Shown: positions 26,052-36,070 of the stretch, in pieces
Layout: every line of letters begins with the position of its first letter
Position numbering within the stretch: position 1 is the stretch's first letter
DNA from: Shewanella carassii
GTDB taxonomy: Bacteria; Pseudomonadota; Gammaproteobacteria; Enterobacterales; Shewanellaceae
Direction of reading: 5' to 3'
Assembly: GCF_002777975.1 (NCBI RefSeq)
Contig: NZ_NGVS01000032.1
Location: forward strand, 1 to 46,177
DNA length: 46,177 bases
Made by a program: the position numbers and the translations under genes
Notes under the pieces: model-generated
What the model was told of the DNA's origin: nothing
The model's input: only the letters and a program-made list of their open reading frames with translations
Database searches by the model: none

Positions 26052-27329
26052 GTGAAACGCCTCTTTATCAGTTTGTATCTATTGATCAGCCTGAGTTTTC
26101 TCGGGCTGGGATGGACTCTCGATGCCCTCTGGCAACAACATGATGATGAGACAGAACAATTGGCCGATGCGCCATTGATGGCGATGGCGGCCATGCTTAA
26201 ACCCATGACGCCCGAGCAGCGGCAACAGGCGATTGCCGCTGCCAATATCAATGCAAACTACCCGCTGCGTCTATTCAGTGCCGACAAGATCACTCAGGCC
26301 GATGATGGTGAGTTGGCTCCCGGTGAAGTCTTCACCACCCTGACCAACTCTGGCAAGCAGATGCAGTTTATCCGCCTGGATCAACAGGTACTGATGACAG
26401 GCCCGATAGATACAGATCCCAGGGCCAGACTGCGCGGCCTGTTCACCCTGTTCTTCTATCTGTCGCTGGCCGGAGTAGCCCTGGTTTGGGTCTGGCCACT
26501 CTCCCGAGATCTTAAGGTGCTCAAACAAGCAACGGAAGCCCTTGGACAAGCCAAGTGGGATACTCGCATCAAGCTGTCCCCCCGCTCTCAAGTACAACCC
26601 CTGGCACAAACCTTCAATGAGATGGCGCGGCATATCGGTGCTCTTATCGACAACCAGCGCCACCTGGCCAATGCCGTCTCCCACGAGATCCGCACGCCGC
26701 TGGCCAGGCTCAAGTTCGCCCTGGCACTGATCCCCAACTATTGCCGGGAGGGGAATGATGAGGCCGCCAGGGCCGAGTTTATTGCCGGCATGACAGAAGA
26801 TGTCAAAGAGATGGAATCCTTACTGCAAGAAATGCTCACCTATGCCAGTCTGGAGTCGGCCCAAACCGGACTGAGACAGGAGAGTTGCAACCTCACCGCC
26901 CTTTGCCGCCAGGTGATAGACAGATTGCAGAGCCTGAGCCCTATTCCGATAACCCTGGACAGTTCCGTCGCCAAACTGCCCTTCACCTGTGAGCCGGCCT
27001 TGATTGAAAGAGCCCTGCAAAACCTGCTCACCAATGCCCAGCGCTTCGCCGAGAGCCAAATTCTGGTGACTCTGAAAGAAGAAAACGATGGAGTCACCAT
27101 CGAGGTTAAAGACGATGGCGAAGGGATCCCTGAAGAGGAACAGCGCAAGATATTCGAGCCCTTTGTCCGCAGCGATACCTCACGCAACAGCAATAAAGGC
27201 TTTGGACTGGGGCTGGCGATTATCAAACGCATAGTCGAGCGCCATCAAGGCGAGATCCGGCTATTTAGCCGCCCCGGGGAAACCCGTTTTTGCATCAGTC
27301 TGCCCACGCGGGAACTCAATCGAGACTGA
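26052..27329 (+). CDS. Membrane sensor histidine kinase (RstB-like)
   Basis: A 425-residue kinase. TM1 (about 4-23), a periplasmic sensor segment (about 24-133), TM2 (about 135-155), HAMP (about 156-205), then the dimerisation box with His211 in SHEIRTPLARLK. The ATPase domain has the N box (NLLTNAQRFAES), DDGEGIPEEE (G1) and KGFGLGLAI (G2). GTG start. All key residues are present. It pairs with the response regulator 19 bp upstream. The periplasmic ligand is unknown; the neighbouring DUF3019 protein is a candidate partner. Its 3' end overlaps the convergent DUF1289 gene by 14 bp. Confidence 0.92.
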   Translation: MKRLFISLYLLISLSFLGLGWTLDALWQQHDDETEQLADAPLMAMAAMLKPMTPEQRQQAIAAANINANYPLRLFSADKITQADDGELAPGEVFTTLTNSGKQMQFIRLDQQVLMTGPIDTDPRARLRGLFTLFFYLSLAGVALVWVWPLSRDLKVLKQATEALGQAKWDTRIKLSPRSQVQPLAQTFNEMARHIGALIDNQRHLANAVSHEIRTPLARLKFALALIPNYCREGNDEAARAEFIAGMTEDVKEMESLLQEMLTYASLESAQTGLRQESCNLTALCRQVIDRLQSLSPIPITLDSSVAKLPFTCEPALIERALQNLLTNAQRFAESQILVTLKEENDGVTIEVKDDGEGIPEEEQRKIFEPFVRSDTSRNSNKGFGLGLAIIKRIVERHQGEIRLFSRPGETRFCISLPTRELNRD

Positions 27330-27627
27330 AATCGCTGAAGTCCAGAGGCTCGTCTTCGTCACCTTTGGCATCAAAGTCCAAGCTGTGATTCAACTGCAGC
27401 TCTTCCACCTTGAGCTGCTCCCTGCGCGCCTTTATCTGCGCCAGCTGCCAGCGCCGTTTACGCGCCTTGCAAAGGCGAATGACGTCCAACTTACGGGCGT
27501 TGGAAAAATTGAGCCAATCGAATCTCTCTTCGCGGTTCCGAAAACAACCTTTGCAATAGCCCTTGGCATCTGTCTGGCAGACACCGATACAGGGGCTGGG
27601 GATATCAAAAAAGACCAGTTGTTCCAT
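27316..27627 (-). CDS. DUF1289 family protein
   Basis: A 103-residue soluble protein. IPSPCIGVCQTDAKGYCKGCFRNREERFDWLNFS (about 9-42) carries the four spaced Cys of the DUF1289 family, a probable metal or Fe-S site. A basic helical stretch follows and then an acidic tail (KGDEDEPLDFSDFSLD). Function unknown. The last codons overlap the sensor kinase gene tail to tail. Confidence 0.87.
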   Translation of the reverse strand: MEQLVFFDIPSPCIGVCQTDAKGYCKGCFRNREERFDWLNFSNARKLDVIRLCKARKRRWQLAQIKARREQLKVEELQLNHSLDFDAKGDEDEPLDFSDFSLD

Positions 27628-27777
27628 AGGGGCGTAATTGCAGGCTCTCTCTGACGGCTGAACCTTAGGTATATCATCTCATTCTTAAAAAGGCGATTTT
27701 TTATCCACTTCTTGCACTGACGGCCGCTTTGGCACAAAGTCACAGGGTAAGGTATATCCCTTCACGGAGGACAAGCG

Positions 27778-28305
27778 ATGACATTCAGGACACTCTTGCT
27801 GCTGGTACCCCTGCTGCTGACAGCCTGCGCCCAGCAGCCGAAACAGGACTACGACCCGGAATACAACTTCGCCAAGCTACAAAAGTTCACCCCCCTGCCG
27901 ATTTCCAGCAGTGATGATCCCCTGAGCGCCGAGCGGATCAATCAGGCAATTGTCGACACGCTAAAAAGCAAACAATTTACCGAAGTCACCGAGTCGGCGG
28001 ACTTCAAGGTTTCCTTTGCCTTTCGCACTACAGATAAGCCAAAAGACTCAGGCCTCTCCATCGGCCTTGGCAGCGGCACCTGGGGCTCTGGCGGTGGCAT
28101 TGGCGTGGGCACCAGTGTGGGTGTGCCTCTGGGAGCCGATGCCAAACTCCAGACCATACAAATCGATATCATAGAAGCGAGTAGCAACCGCCTCATCTGG
28201 CGCGGCAGCGATCAGTTCAGCTTCAGCGATGGCGGCGAAGGTAAGGCTCAGGCAACCCGGGAAACCGTAATGCGGATCCTGAGCCAGTTTCCGCCTCAAC
28301 CGTGA
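27778..28305 (+). CDS. DUF4136 lipoprotein
   Basis: A 175-residue precursor. LLLTACAQQ at 12-20 is a lipobox with Cys17; Ala at +2 predicts outer-membrane targeting. YDPEYNFAKLQKFTPLP, SADFKVSFAF and a Gly/Ser-rich loop near 95-125 match DUF4136. Function unknown. GGAGGA is a strong ribosome site 7-8 bp ahead of the ATG. The end overlaps the convergent AAA ATPase gene by 10 bp. Confidence 0.87.
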   Translation: MTFRTLLLLVPLLLTACAQQPKQDYDPEYNFAKLQKFTPLPISSSDDPLSAERINQAIVDTLKSKQFTEVTESADFKVSFAFRTTDKPKDSGLSIGLGSGTWGSGGGIGVGTSVGVPLGADAKLQTIQIDIIEASSNRLIWRGSDQFSFSDGGEGKAQATRETVMRILSQFPPQP

Positions 28306-29762
28306 GCCATCACAGTGCGACCGTTGGCCCATTGACGCAGAACATTGAGCTTTTCCGCCATCACCACAGATAAGGGGCGGGTCCGACTCAGGGCATCGAG
28401 CAGCCAGGCCTGATTGGCCTCCTGCCCCGCTGCCCTCGCGGCATAACGGGCAGAAATAACCGCCTGCTCTATCTCGGCGCCGGAGAAACCTTCACTGGCG
28501 CTTGCCAGACTCGCCAATTCCAGCGCGGCCGGATCGATATTGCGCTTACGGCAGTGGATGCGAAAGATCTCCTCCCGGGTGGAGCTGTCCGGCAGGTCGA
28601 CAAAAAATATCTCATCCAGGCGTCCCTTACGCAGCAACTCGGGGGGCAGCGCGCTGATGTCGTTGGCGGTCGCCACCATAAAGACTTCGGACTTGCGCTC
28701 TGCCATCCAGGTCAGCAGGGTGCCGAGGATCCGCTTCGAGGTGCCTTCATCGCTGTTACTGCTGCCCAGCCCTTTTTCAATTTCATCTATCCAGAGTACG
28801 CAGGGCGCCATCAATTCCGCCATCTCCAGCGCTTTCTTGAGGTTGCGCTCCGTCTCGCCTATGTACTTATTGTAGAGTCCGGCCATATCCAGGCGCAGCA
28901 AAGGCCGCTGCCAGATCCCGGCCACCGCCTTGGCCGCCAGGCTCTTGCCGCTACCCTGCACCCCGAGCAGCATCACGCCCTTGGGCGTATCGAATGATTG
29001 CGCATCGCTGCCAAGGCGCCTGTGGTTCAGCCACTCCTTGAGTCTGGAAAGCCCGGCAACATCGGCAAAGTCACAGGTGTCGTACTCAAATTGCAGCACA
29101 CCTTCCATATCCAAAAGCGCAAACTTGGCCTTGTTGACCACGGGAATATCCGAGTGACACAAGGCACCATCATCCCAGATGGCCTTACGGGCAAGACGGC
29201 GGGCATCGGCATGGCTCAGGCCGCGAAGGTTACCGGCAAGCAGTGGGATCACGGCTTCATCGAGACGATTCAAGACCCCTTTGGCTCGAGCCAGGCGAGC
29301 TTCCTCTATGATGAGGTTTTCCAACTGGGCCTGCCCTGGCATGGAGAGGGAGAAATGAGCGCAGTATCGGCTCAGTTCAGGGGGCACATCAAAGGCGTGG
29401 CTAACCATCACCAGGGTGTGTTGCAAGGTTTCGTGCTCAAGGGCAATCTCCTTGATCATTCTCACGTTACGCGGCGCCTCAACCACATAAGGGTGAAAGT
29501 CACAGAGCACATAGATCCCCTGCTGCTGGCTGGCCTTGATGTGCGCCAGAATATCGGTCGGTTCGGCATTGAATTTCTGCACCCCGACTTCCCTGTCCAG
29601 CCGCTTGAGCCCCTGGGTAACACTCCAGCCATACAGGGGCCGCATCAGCACACCGGCCACTCTTTTGAGCAGCTCCAGAACTCTGGGCTCCTCATACGTT
29701 TCAATTATTACCAAGGGCGTACCGCCCCTGAGCACCCCGGTTAAGTCTTTGACATCCTGCAT
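28296..29762 (-). CDS. AAA ATPase, Ycf46-like
   Basis: A 488-residue protein. An N-terminal alpha/beta region (about 1-200, [15 protein letters not shown]) is followed by one AAA+ module with Walker A GVQGSGKS (K273), Walker B with D326/E327 ([11 protein letters not shown]), and a sensor/arginine-finger stretch ([16 protein letters not shown]). The arrangement matches the Ycf46 family of plastids, cyanobacteria and proteobacteria, whose role is poorly defined. I prefer the ATG at 29762; a GTG at 29777 is in frame. It is divergent from purT. Confidence 0.88.
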   Translation of the reverse strand: MQDVKDLTGVLRGGTPLVIIETYEEPRVLELLKRVAGVLMRPLYGWSVTQGLKRLDREVGVQKFNAEPTDILAHIKASQQQGIYVLCDFHPYVVEAPRNVRMIKEIALEHETLQHTLVMVSHAFDVPPELSRYCAHFSLSMPGQAQLENLIIEEARLARAKGVLNRLDEAVIPLLAGNLRGLSHADARRLARKAIWDDGALCHSDIPVVNKAKFALLDMEGVLQFEYDTCDFADVAGLSRLKEWLNHRRLGSDAQSFDTPKGVMLLGVQGSGKSLAAKAVAGIWQRPLLRLDMAGLYNKYIGETERNLKKALEMAELMAPCVLWIDEIEKGLGSSNSDEGTSKRILGTLLTWMAERKSEVFMVATANDISALPPELLRKGRLDEIFFVDLPDSSTREEIFRIHCRKRNIDPAALELASLASASEGFSGAEIEQAVISARYAARAAGQEANQAWLLDALSRTRPLSVVMAEKLNVLRQWANGRTVMAHG

Positions 29763-29945
29763 TCTGGCTTCCCGCACGATAATAGCGGACTTAAGAATAA
29801 CAAAGTTTCAACATCCGCCACAGCAGCGCAAGCAGTGATCCAGCGCACAATTTATCAAGCCTTCCGCCCAAGCCGATTGCCAAAGGGTAAACTAGCAAAA
29901 AATCCGCTGCCACAGGCAGCTACAATAACCAAAGGTACCCACACT

Positions 29946-31121
29946 ATGTTAGGCACTCCCCTTAGCCAAGGCGCCGTGCGCGCCATGCTGCTCGGCTGCG
30001 GCGAACTGGGCAAAGAAGTTGCGATTGAACTGCAGCGCCTGGGCGTCGAAGTCATCGGCGTTGACCGCTACCCCAATGCCCCTGCCATGCAGGTCAGTCA
30101 TCGTTTTCATGTGGTGAACATGCTCGATCCCGAGGCGCTGCGCGCCGTCATCGAGCTGGAAAAACCCCATCTGGTCATTCCGGAAATCGAAGCCATAGCC
30201 ACAGCGACGCTGGCGCAAATGGAGGCCGAAGGCCTGAAGGTGGTGCCCACCGCCAGGGCCACCCAGTTGACCATGGACAGAGAAGGCATTCGCCGTCTGG
30301 CAGCAGAGACGCTGGGGATCCCCACCTCGCCCTACGTCTTTTGTGACACTGAGACAGAATTCAATCAGGCGGTGGCCCAAATAGGTTTGCCCTGCGTGGT
30401 CAAGCCTGTGATGAGCTCATCGGGCAAGGGCCAGAGCGTGATCCGCGAGCAAGCCCAGATAGCCGCGGCCTGGGAGTATGCCCAGCAAGGTGGCCGCGCT
30501 GGTCAAGGCCGGGTGATTGTCGAAGGCTTTGTGCCTTTCGACTACGAAATCACCCTGCTCACCATAAGAGCAGTCAACGGCATTCATTTCTGTGCACCTA
30601 TAGGCCACAGGCAGGAAGACGGTGACTACCGCGAATCCTGGCAGCCACAGGCCATGAGCCAAGTGGCCCTGGAAAAGGCGCAACAGATAGGCGCCAAAGT
30701 GGTTGAGGCGCTCGGCGGCCATGGTTTGTTTGGGGTTGAACTCTTTATCAAGGGCGATGAAGTCTACTTCTCTGAAGTCTCGCCCCGCCCACACGACACC
30801 GGCATGGTGACCCTGATAAGCCAGGATCTGTCCGAGTTTGCCCTGCACGTGCGTGCCATTCTCGGATTACCGATCGCCAATATCCGCCAGCACGGCCCCA
30901 GCGCTTCGGCTGTGGTGCTCAAAGAAGGCGACTCAGACAACCTGCGCTACACAGGCCTTGCTGCAGCGCTAAGCGAAGCCGACACTCAGCTGCGACTGTT
31001 CGGCAAGCCGGAGATCCATGGTCGCCGCCGTCTGGGGGTTGCTCTGGCAAGGGATCTGGATGTTCAAAGCGCCATAGACAAGGCGCTGCGCTCCGCCGCC
31101 AAAGTGGAAGTGATTTTTTAA
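29946..31121 (+). CDS. purT: Formate-dependent GAR transformylase PurT
   Basis: A 391-residue ATP-grasp enzyme that converts glycinamide ribonucleotide and formate to formyl-GAR in purine synthesis without folate. [26 protein letters not shown] (about 18-43), [13 protein letters not shown] (about 154-166) and [22 protein letters not shown] (about 279-300) are diagnostic. The ATG at 29946, preceded by AAAGG, gives the usual length; the frame is open further upstream without family similarity. The downstream CYTH gene begins 11 bp after the stop. Confidence 0.96.
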   Translation: MLGTPLSQGAVRAMLLGCGELGKEVAIELQRLGVEVIGVDRYPNAPAMQVSHRFHVVNMLDPEALRAVIELEKPHLVIPEIEAIATATLAQMEAEGLKVVPTARATQLTMDREGIRRLAAETLGIPTSPYVFCDTETEFNQAVAQIGLPCVVKPVMSSSGKGQSVIREQAQIAAAWEYAQQGGRAGQGRVIVEGFVPFDYEITLLTIRAVNGIHFCAPIGHRQEDGDYRESWQPQAMSQVALEKAQQIGAKVVEALGGHGLFGVELFIKGDEVYFSEVSPRPHDTGMVTLISQDLSEFALHVRAILGLPIANIRQHGPSASAVVLKEGDSDNLRYTGLAAALSEADTQLRLFGKPEIHGRRRLGVALARDLDVQSAIDKALRSAAKVEVIF

Positions 31122-31132
31122 AAGAGACCGCC

Positions 31133-31690
31133 GTGGGCCAGCATTTTCAGGGTAAGTATGAAGTGGAGCTCAAGTTCCGTCTGAATGAATCTTGCAGCAA
31201 ACAACAACTGCTTGAGCGCCTCAATGCCATGGAGCATGAGTGTATGTTTGCCGATAATCAGGAGGACGACTGCTACTTCGATACCCCGGATGGTCAACTG
31301 GACGCGGCGGACAAGTCACTGTGCATCCGGGAGATGCAGCCATCCAACAATCTGCTGTGGATCCTCAAGGGCCCGGGGACAGATTGCTGTGAAGCGGTCA
31401 ATATCTCGGATGCCGCCAGGGCCCGCAACATGCTCAGCGCCATGGGCTATGTGCCGGTGCAGCGGCTGCAAAAATGCCGCAGCATCTACTTTATCGGCAA
31501 GTGGCATATGACGCTGGACAGCCTGGCGGGGCTCGGCGATTTTGCCGAACTGGCGATCATGACCGACGATAGCGATAAGCTGGAGCAGCTTCGCAGCGAG
31601 CTTTGGCAACTGGCAGCCCGGTTCGGACTGACCCAAGCCATGTTGGAATCCCGCTCCTATCGGCAACTGTGCCGCACTAAACCTTATTGA
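31133..31690 (+). CDS. CYTH-domain protein (CyaB-like)
   Basis: A 185-residue protein from a GTG start. YEVELKF near residue 10 carries the ExExK signature of the CYTH superfamily (class IV adenylate cyclases, thiamine triphosphatases, inorganic triphosphatases). Later charged strand residues (RE, LKGPG, CRSIY) fit the tunnel fold. Whether it makes cAMP or cleaves triphosphates cannot be told from sequence. It probably shares a transcript with purT. Confidence 0.82.
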   Translation: MGQHFQGKYEVELKFRLNESCSKQQLLERLNAMEHECMFADNQEDDCYFDTPDGQLDAADKSLCIREMQPSNNLLWILKGPGTDCCEAVNISDAARARNMLSAMGYVPVQRLQKCRSIYFIGKWHMTLDSLAGLGDFAELAIMTDDSDKLEQLRSELWQLAARFGLTQAMLESRSYRQLCRTKPY

Positions 31691-31691
31691 G

Positions 31692-32645
31692 TTAAACCTG
31701 GTTAACTGAGTTTCCACCAATAAAGGCGCGCAGATTGTCCACGGCAATATCCAACAGCTTCTGCCTGGCTTCTATTGTCGCCCAGGCATTGTGCGGACTT
31801 ATGCTGACTCCTTTAGCATTGAGTAAGGGGTTGTCAGGCATTGGAGGCTCACTGGAGAGCACATCCACTCCGGCCCGCAACTTGCCCTGATTGAGTGCTG
31901 TGGCAAGCGCATTTTCATCCACCAGCCCACCACGGGCGGTATTGATCAAAATAACCCCGGGCTTTAACAGCTGCAGCGAGTCTTGATTGATCATCTTCTC
32001 GGTCGCCGCGGTCAGCGGGCAGTGCAGCGAGATCACATCGGCTTCACGATACAGCTGCTCCAGTGGCGCCCAGCTGATGCCTTCGGCCAGGTCATGGCGC
32101 TTAGTTCGGGTATGCAGCAGCACCCGCATCCCCAGCGCCCGGGCAATATTCGCCACTCGCGAGCCTATATCACCATAACCGACAATTCCCATCACCTTGC
32201 CCGAGAGTGACATCAGCGGTGACAGAGTAAAACAGAAGTCGGCGCACTGGCTCCAGGCCCCCGCCGCCACAGCCTGGTGGTGCTGCGCCACTTGTTGGGT
32301 GTGATACAAGAGATGGGCAAAGACCATCTGCGCCACCGCATCCGGACCATAGCCAGGCACATTGGTGACCGTGATGCCTAGGTCACCGGCGGCCTTTAAG
32401 TCAACCACATTGGTGCCCGTGGCAAGAATGCCTACGTACTTGAGTCCGGGCAGCGCCGCCAGTTGCTGCGCCCCAAGCACTGTCTTGTTGGTGAGCAGAA
32501 TATCGGCGCCTTGGGCGCGCTGCAGCACAAGCTCAGCCGGGGTTCTGTCATAGACGTTAAGCTCCCCAAGCGCCTTGAGTGGCGACCAATCGAGATCGCC
32601 AGGATTGAGACAAAAGCCATCCAGAACCACTATTTTTAAGCTCAT
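31692..32645 (-). CDS. D-isomer 2-hydroxyacid dehydrogenase
   Basis: A 317-residue NAD(P)-dependent dehydrogenase similar to hydroxypyruvate/glycerate dehydrogenases (HprA type). GIVGYGDIGSRVANIARALG (about 147-166) is the Rossmann loop. The catalytic Arg lies in NTARGGLVDENAL, Glu in SSEPPMPDNPLL and His in SPHNAWAT. GAGG just ahead selects the ATG at 32645 rather than the GTG at 32651. Substrate assignment is by similarity only. Convergent with the CYTH gene, with only one base between the two. Confidence 0.9.
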   Translation of the reverse strand: MSLKIVVLDGFCLNPGDLDWSPLKALGELNVYDRTPAELVLQRAQGADILLTNKTVLGAQQLAALPGLKYVGILATGTNVVDLKAAGDLGITVTNVPGYGPDAVAQMVFAHLLYHTQQVAQHHQAVAAGAWSQCADFCFTLSPLMSLSGKVMGIVGYGDIGSRVANIARALGMRVLLHTRTKRHDLAEGISWAPLEQLYREADVISLHCPLTAATEKMINQDSLQLLKPGVILINTARGGLVDENALATALNQGKLRAGVDVLSSEPPMPDNPLLNAKGVSISPHNAWATIEARQKLLDIAVDNLRAFIGGNSVNQV

Positions 32646-32667
32646 ACTCACCTCTTTGTTACCCCAC

Positions 32668-33282
32668 TCAGAAACGGTATCTTAACCCCAGATTGACCTG
32701 CCCCTGCCACAGGGTATCGCCCTTGATATGCCATAAGCACTGATTGGCATCGCAAAACAGGCTGCTGTCGCTGTTTATCAGAGTCGCATAGCCGCGCACA
32801 TCGGCAAACAGGGATAGCTGCTCTAGCAGTTGATAATCCAGCCCCAGTCCAAGCCCCATGGAAAAACGGGTTTCGTTGCTGCCAAGCTCGGGACGCAGTT
32901 GCGTCAAACCGGCGCTGGCGGTGACATAGGGCCGCAGCTTGTCTTTGGGGAAATAGAGTGTGCCCCCCAGATGCAGATAATCGACGCTGAGGTCCATCAG
33001 CTTGTCAGTGCCCGGGAAACCGCTGCCACTGAGCTCAGTGCCCTGATGGGAGTAAAGCAGATACATGTCACCCGGCTCTGACGTCGTCAGCCCCAACATA
33101 AAGCCAAAATGACCGGCCTCTGTAATATCCGCACTACTGTTGTTATTAACCGTGCTTTCGCTGGACCTATAGTCCAGATCATTGCCGCCAAAGCTGTAAC
33201 CGCCGAACGGCGCAACAAACACTTCGGCCTGAGCCTGACCGCTCAGGGCCAAAAGCAAGGGGATTGAATAAGCAAGTTTCAT
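32668..33282 (-). CDS. Outer-membrane beta-barrel protein
   Basis: A 204-residue precursor. The start at 33282 is preceded by AAGGAGA and gives a clean signal peptide (MKLAYSIPLLLALSGQAQA, cleavage before EVF). Alternating strands (EVFVAPFGGYSFGG, FGMLGL-like, YVTASAGLTQLRPEL, LGLGLDYQLLEQLSLFADVRGYA) and the end GLRYRF indicate an eight-stranded OmpA/OmpW-sized barrel. Two Cys near 175-181 may bond. Function unknown. Confidence 0.82.
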   Translation of the reverse strand: MKLAYSIPLLLALSGQAQAEVFVAPFGGYSFGGNDLDYRSSESTVNNNSSADITEAGHFGFMLGLTTSEPGDMYLLYSHQGTELSGSGFPGTDKLMDLSVDYLHLGGTLYFPKDKLRPYVTASAGLTQLRPELGSNETRFSMGLGLGLDYQLLEQLSLFADVRGYATLINSDSSLFCDANQCLWHIKGDTLWQGQVNLGLRYRF

Positions 33283-33340
33283 GGCGCTCTCCTTGGGTGA
33301 ACCCTCTTTAACAGCATGAGCCGACACCCAAGGGCGAGGC

Positions 33341-34114
33341 TCAGCGCATTCCTCTACTGCTCTTGACCCTGTCGTAAGCCGCCTGAATATCCTGAGCCTT
33401 ACGCTTGGCCAACTCCATCATCTCTTCCGGTAAGCCCTTGGCTACCAACTTATCCGGATGGTGTTCATTCATCAATTTGCGATAGGCGCGTTTGATGTCC
33501 TGATCGCTGGCGGATTCTGACAGCCCCAAGACTTCATAGGCATCGGCAACCGATGGTCTGTGATCGCCGGGAGCTTGTTGAAAACGCAGCTCCGCCTGCC
33601 AACGCTTAAGCAGTTCATCGAGCTGAAAGCTGCTGAATCCCAGCTCTCTGGCAATCACCTGCAGTATTGCATATTCCTTGTCCTGCAGTTCACCGTCAGA
33701 CAGGGCAGTCTGGATTTGAATTTCCAGAAACATCTGCTGCACTTCCCGGCGGCCAAAGGTGATACGTCGAAAGCGGCGCAGGCTGGCTTCCAGTTCAAAG
33801 TCCGGCTCCTTGCCCTCGCGAAACGCCTGCTGGGCGTCTTTTCGCGCTGTGCCGCTGAGGCGCAGCATATCCATCAGACTGGTGGCCATGCGGATATCAT
33901 TTTCGGTCACCCGCCCCGAGGCCTTGGCGATATGCCCCATAACGGCAAAAGTGGTGTTGAAGAACTGTGCCTGCCGACTGCCCCCCGGTAGGCCCTGAGA
34001 GGCCGCCATCCGCTTGTCATATAGATGCCCAAGCCAGATCCCCAGCAAGGCGCCGAAGAAACGCCCGAACATAAAGCCAATGACACCGCCGAAAAATTTA
34101 CCCCAAATACGCAT
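33341..34114 (-). CDS. djlA: Co-chaperone DjlA
   Basis: A 257-residue membrane-anchored DnaK partner. A Gly-rich N-terminal transmembrane helix (about 7-30, GGVIGFMFGRFFGALLGIWLG) is followed by a TerB-like central domain (about 55-175) and a C-terminal J domain (about 190-257) with the essential HPD in NEHHPDKL. In E. coli DjlA stimulates DnaK and influences capsule signalling. It lies downstream of amgK-murU on the same strand. Confidence 0.94.
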   Translation of the reverse strand: MRIWGKFFGGVIGFMFGRFFGALLGIWLGHLYDKRMAASQGLPGGSRQAQFFNTTFAVMGHIAKASGRVTENDIRMATSLMDMLRLSGTARKDAQQAFREGKEPDFELEASLRRFRRITFGRREVQQMFLEIQIQTALSDGELQDKEYAILQVIARELGFSSFQLDELLKRWQAELRFQQAPGDHRPSVADAYEVLGLSESASDQDIKRAYRKLMNEHHPDKLVAKGLPEEMMELAKRKAQDIQAAYDRVKSSRGMR

Positions 34115-34200
34115 CTGTTATCCCATAGTGCGCCCGTGCTTGGCCGGGCCAATACTTAATCTTGAACTGTCTTGTCTTGCGTCCGCTTGCGCGCTCGTGG

Positions 34201-34884
34201 TTAAACAGCCCCTTTAGCCTGCCTAAGCTCCAGCTGTTGCAACCTGTCCAGTGTGCCGACATCACACCAGTAACCCGTGAAATGACTGCCACTGATAAGC
34301 CCCTGCGCCATCTTTTGCCGCAGCAGCGGCGCCAAGGCAAAATGTGTCTCTGCTACCCCATCGAATAATTCGGGGCGATATATTCCCACCCCGGAGAAAG
34401 TGTACCTGGGCGCGCCCCTGTCACTGACCCGCGAATCGCCGAATGTTTGCGGCAGCAAGGCGAAGTCTCCCTCGGGATGCTGCGCCGGGTTATCCACCAG
34501 AAACAGGTGCGCCAGCGTATCTGCAGCCAAATTGGGCAGCTCAGGCATGGCGTCGATAAACACATCGCCGTTAATCACCAAAAAAGGTGCATTACCCAGC
34601 AGCGGCAGGGCCTTTTTGATCCCGCCGCCGGTTTCCAGCGCCTCAATCTCACGGCTGTAATGAATCGTCACGCCAAAACGGCTGCCGTCTCCCAGGCGTT
34701 CAATCAGTTTGTCTGCCTGCCAGGCGCAGTTGATCACCAATTCTGTCACGCCCATGGCGGCCAAACGTTCAATGTGATACTCAATCAAGGGCTTACCGGC
34801 CACTGTCACCAGAGGTTTAGGCAGCTTGTCGGTCAAGGGACGCAGACGCTCCCCTCTGCCGGCTGCCAGAATCATCGCCTTCAT
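34201..34884 (-). CDS. murU: MurNAc-1-phosphate uridylyltransferase MurU
   Basis: A 227-residue nucleotidyltransferase. The opening MILAAGRGERLRPLTDKLPKPL is the sugar-nucleotidyltransferase signature; VINGDVFID (about 103-111) holds the metal-binding Asp. With AmgK it forms the cell-wall recycling shortcut from MurNAc to UDP-MurNAc described in Pseudomonas, which bypasses MurA and lowers fosfomycin sensitivity. Its ATG overlaps the amgK stop by 4 bp, which supports that assignment over a general glucose-1-phosphate enzyme. Confidence 0.9.
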   Translation of the reverse strand: MKAMILAAGRGERLRPLTDKLPKPLVTVAGKPLIEYHIERLAAMGVTELVINCAWQADKLIERLGDGSRFGVTIHYSREIEALETGGGIKKALPLLGNAPFLVINGDVFIDAMPELPNLAADTLAHLFLVDNPAQHPEGDFALLPQTFGDSRVSDRGAPRYTFSGVGIYRPELFDGVAETHFALAPLLRQKMAQGLISGSHFTGYWCDVGTLDRLQQLELRQAKGAV

Positions 34885-35912
34885 TTGTGCTCCTGTGGCT
34901 CTGCTTGTGGTGACTGTTGTTGAGTCAGCGGCAATAACCTCTGCCTGACCCAGGAGGAAAGCGCCTGCAACTGAGGATAACGCTCGCAGATATCAGCCAC
35001 ATATCCGAGTGTAAGCGGTATATCCTTGAGATAACCTGACTTGCCATCTCTGTGGTGCAAGCGGGCAAAGATACCCGCCGCCTTCAGGTGTCGCTGCACT
35101 CCCATGAGATCGAACCAGCGACTGAAGGTGGCAAAATCAACATCTTTGCCAACCAACCCCGGCTCGCGACACTGTTCAAAGAAGGCTTTGAGCAGCGGCT
35201 CGACTATCGCATCCGGCCAACGTATATAGCAATCTCTCAGCAGCGAGACTGCATCATAGGTCACAGGCCCCAACACGGCATCCTGAAAATCTATTACCCA
35301 AAGCTTACCCTCTTTAAGCATCAGATTACGGCTGTGAAAGTCCCTGTGCATGCCGACCTGGGGTTGCGCAAGCGCGCTGGCAGTCAAAATAGCAAAGCTT
35401 TCGGTCAACATAGTATGCTCAGCGGCTGTCAGGGAGACTTGCAAGTGTTTATCCAGCAGCCACTCGCTGAAAATCGCCAGCTCGCGTTCGACAAAGGCCG
35501 CATCATAGTCGGGCAATGGGCCAAGTTCACTTTCCCGCACCGCCGCGATATCCGGCAAAATCGCCAGCGCCTTGAGATACCAGTCACTCACATTGGTTTC
35601 GGTCAACTCGGGCAACAACAAATTATCGCCAAGGTCCTGCTGCAGAATAAAGCCCTCTTCCTCGTTGAACTCAAGCACCTTGGGCACCCGAATGCCCGCT
35701 TGGTGATACGCTCGCGCCAAGGCAATAAAGGGCTTGTTATCCAATAAGTTGGGAGGTGAGTCCGTGACTATGTAATCACAACCATCGACATTGAGACGAA
35801 AATAACGCCTAAAGCTGGCATCGCCGGAAATCAGCTTGGCTTGCAAAGGCTTACCGAAAAGTTGCTGCAACCAGCACGACATGGAAAGAAATCTGGGATC
35901 AGACAAGGTCAT
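34881..35912 (-). CDS. amgK: MurNAc/GlcNAc anomeric kinase AmgK
   Basis: A 343-residue aminoglycoside-phosphotransferase-fold kinase. SGDASFRRYFRL (about 28-39) is the nucleotide loop, MHRDFHSRNLML (about 188-199) the catalytic loop with Asp, and VIDFQDA (about 206-212) the metal-binding motif. Family knowledge: it makes MurNAc alpha-1-phosphate. The frame is open upstream to 36017, but the extra 35 residues are not family-like and would run into the lptD control region. I chose the ATG at 35912. Divergent from lptD, as in Pseudomonas. Confidence 0.9.
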   Translation of the reverse strand: MTLSDPRFLSMSCWLQQLFGKPLQAKLISGDASFRRYFRLNVDGCDYIVTDSPPNLLDNKPFIALARAYHQAGIRVPKVLEFNEEEGFILQQDLGDNLLLPELTETNVSDWYLKALAILPDIAAVRESELGPLPDYDAAFVERELAIFSEWLLDKHLQVSLTAAEHTMLTESFAILTASALAQPQVGMHRDFHSRNLMLKEGKLWVIDFQDAVLGPVTYDAVSLLRDCYIRWPDAIVEPLLKAFFEQCREPGLVGKDVDFATFSRWFDLMGVQRHLKAAGIFARLHHRDGKSGYLKDIPLTLGYVADICERYPQLQALSSWVRQRLLPLTQQQSPQAEPQEHK

Positions 35913-36070
35913 CTCATGGCTCTTGACGAAAAATTGCTTTATTATACCGAGGTAAAAAACAGGAAACAGCCAATAAATACAGAGTTTTTTGGCTGCGTTG
36001 CCCGAGGCAGGATGCAACTTTTCCCTCCGAATACTTGTCCAGACAAAGAAATCTAAATAATTGACCTAAG

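Noticed and set aside
28998..29744. 248-codon plus-strand frame
   Set aside because: Antisense to the AAA ATPase; no recognisable family or ribosome site.
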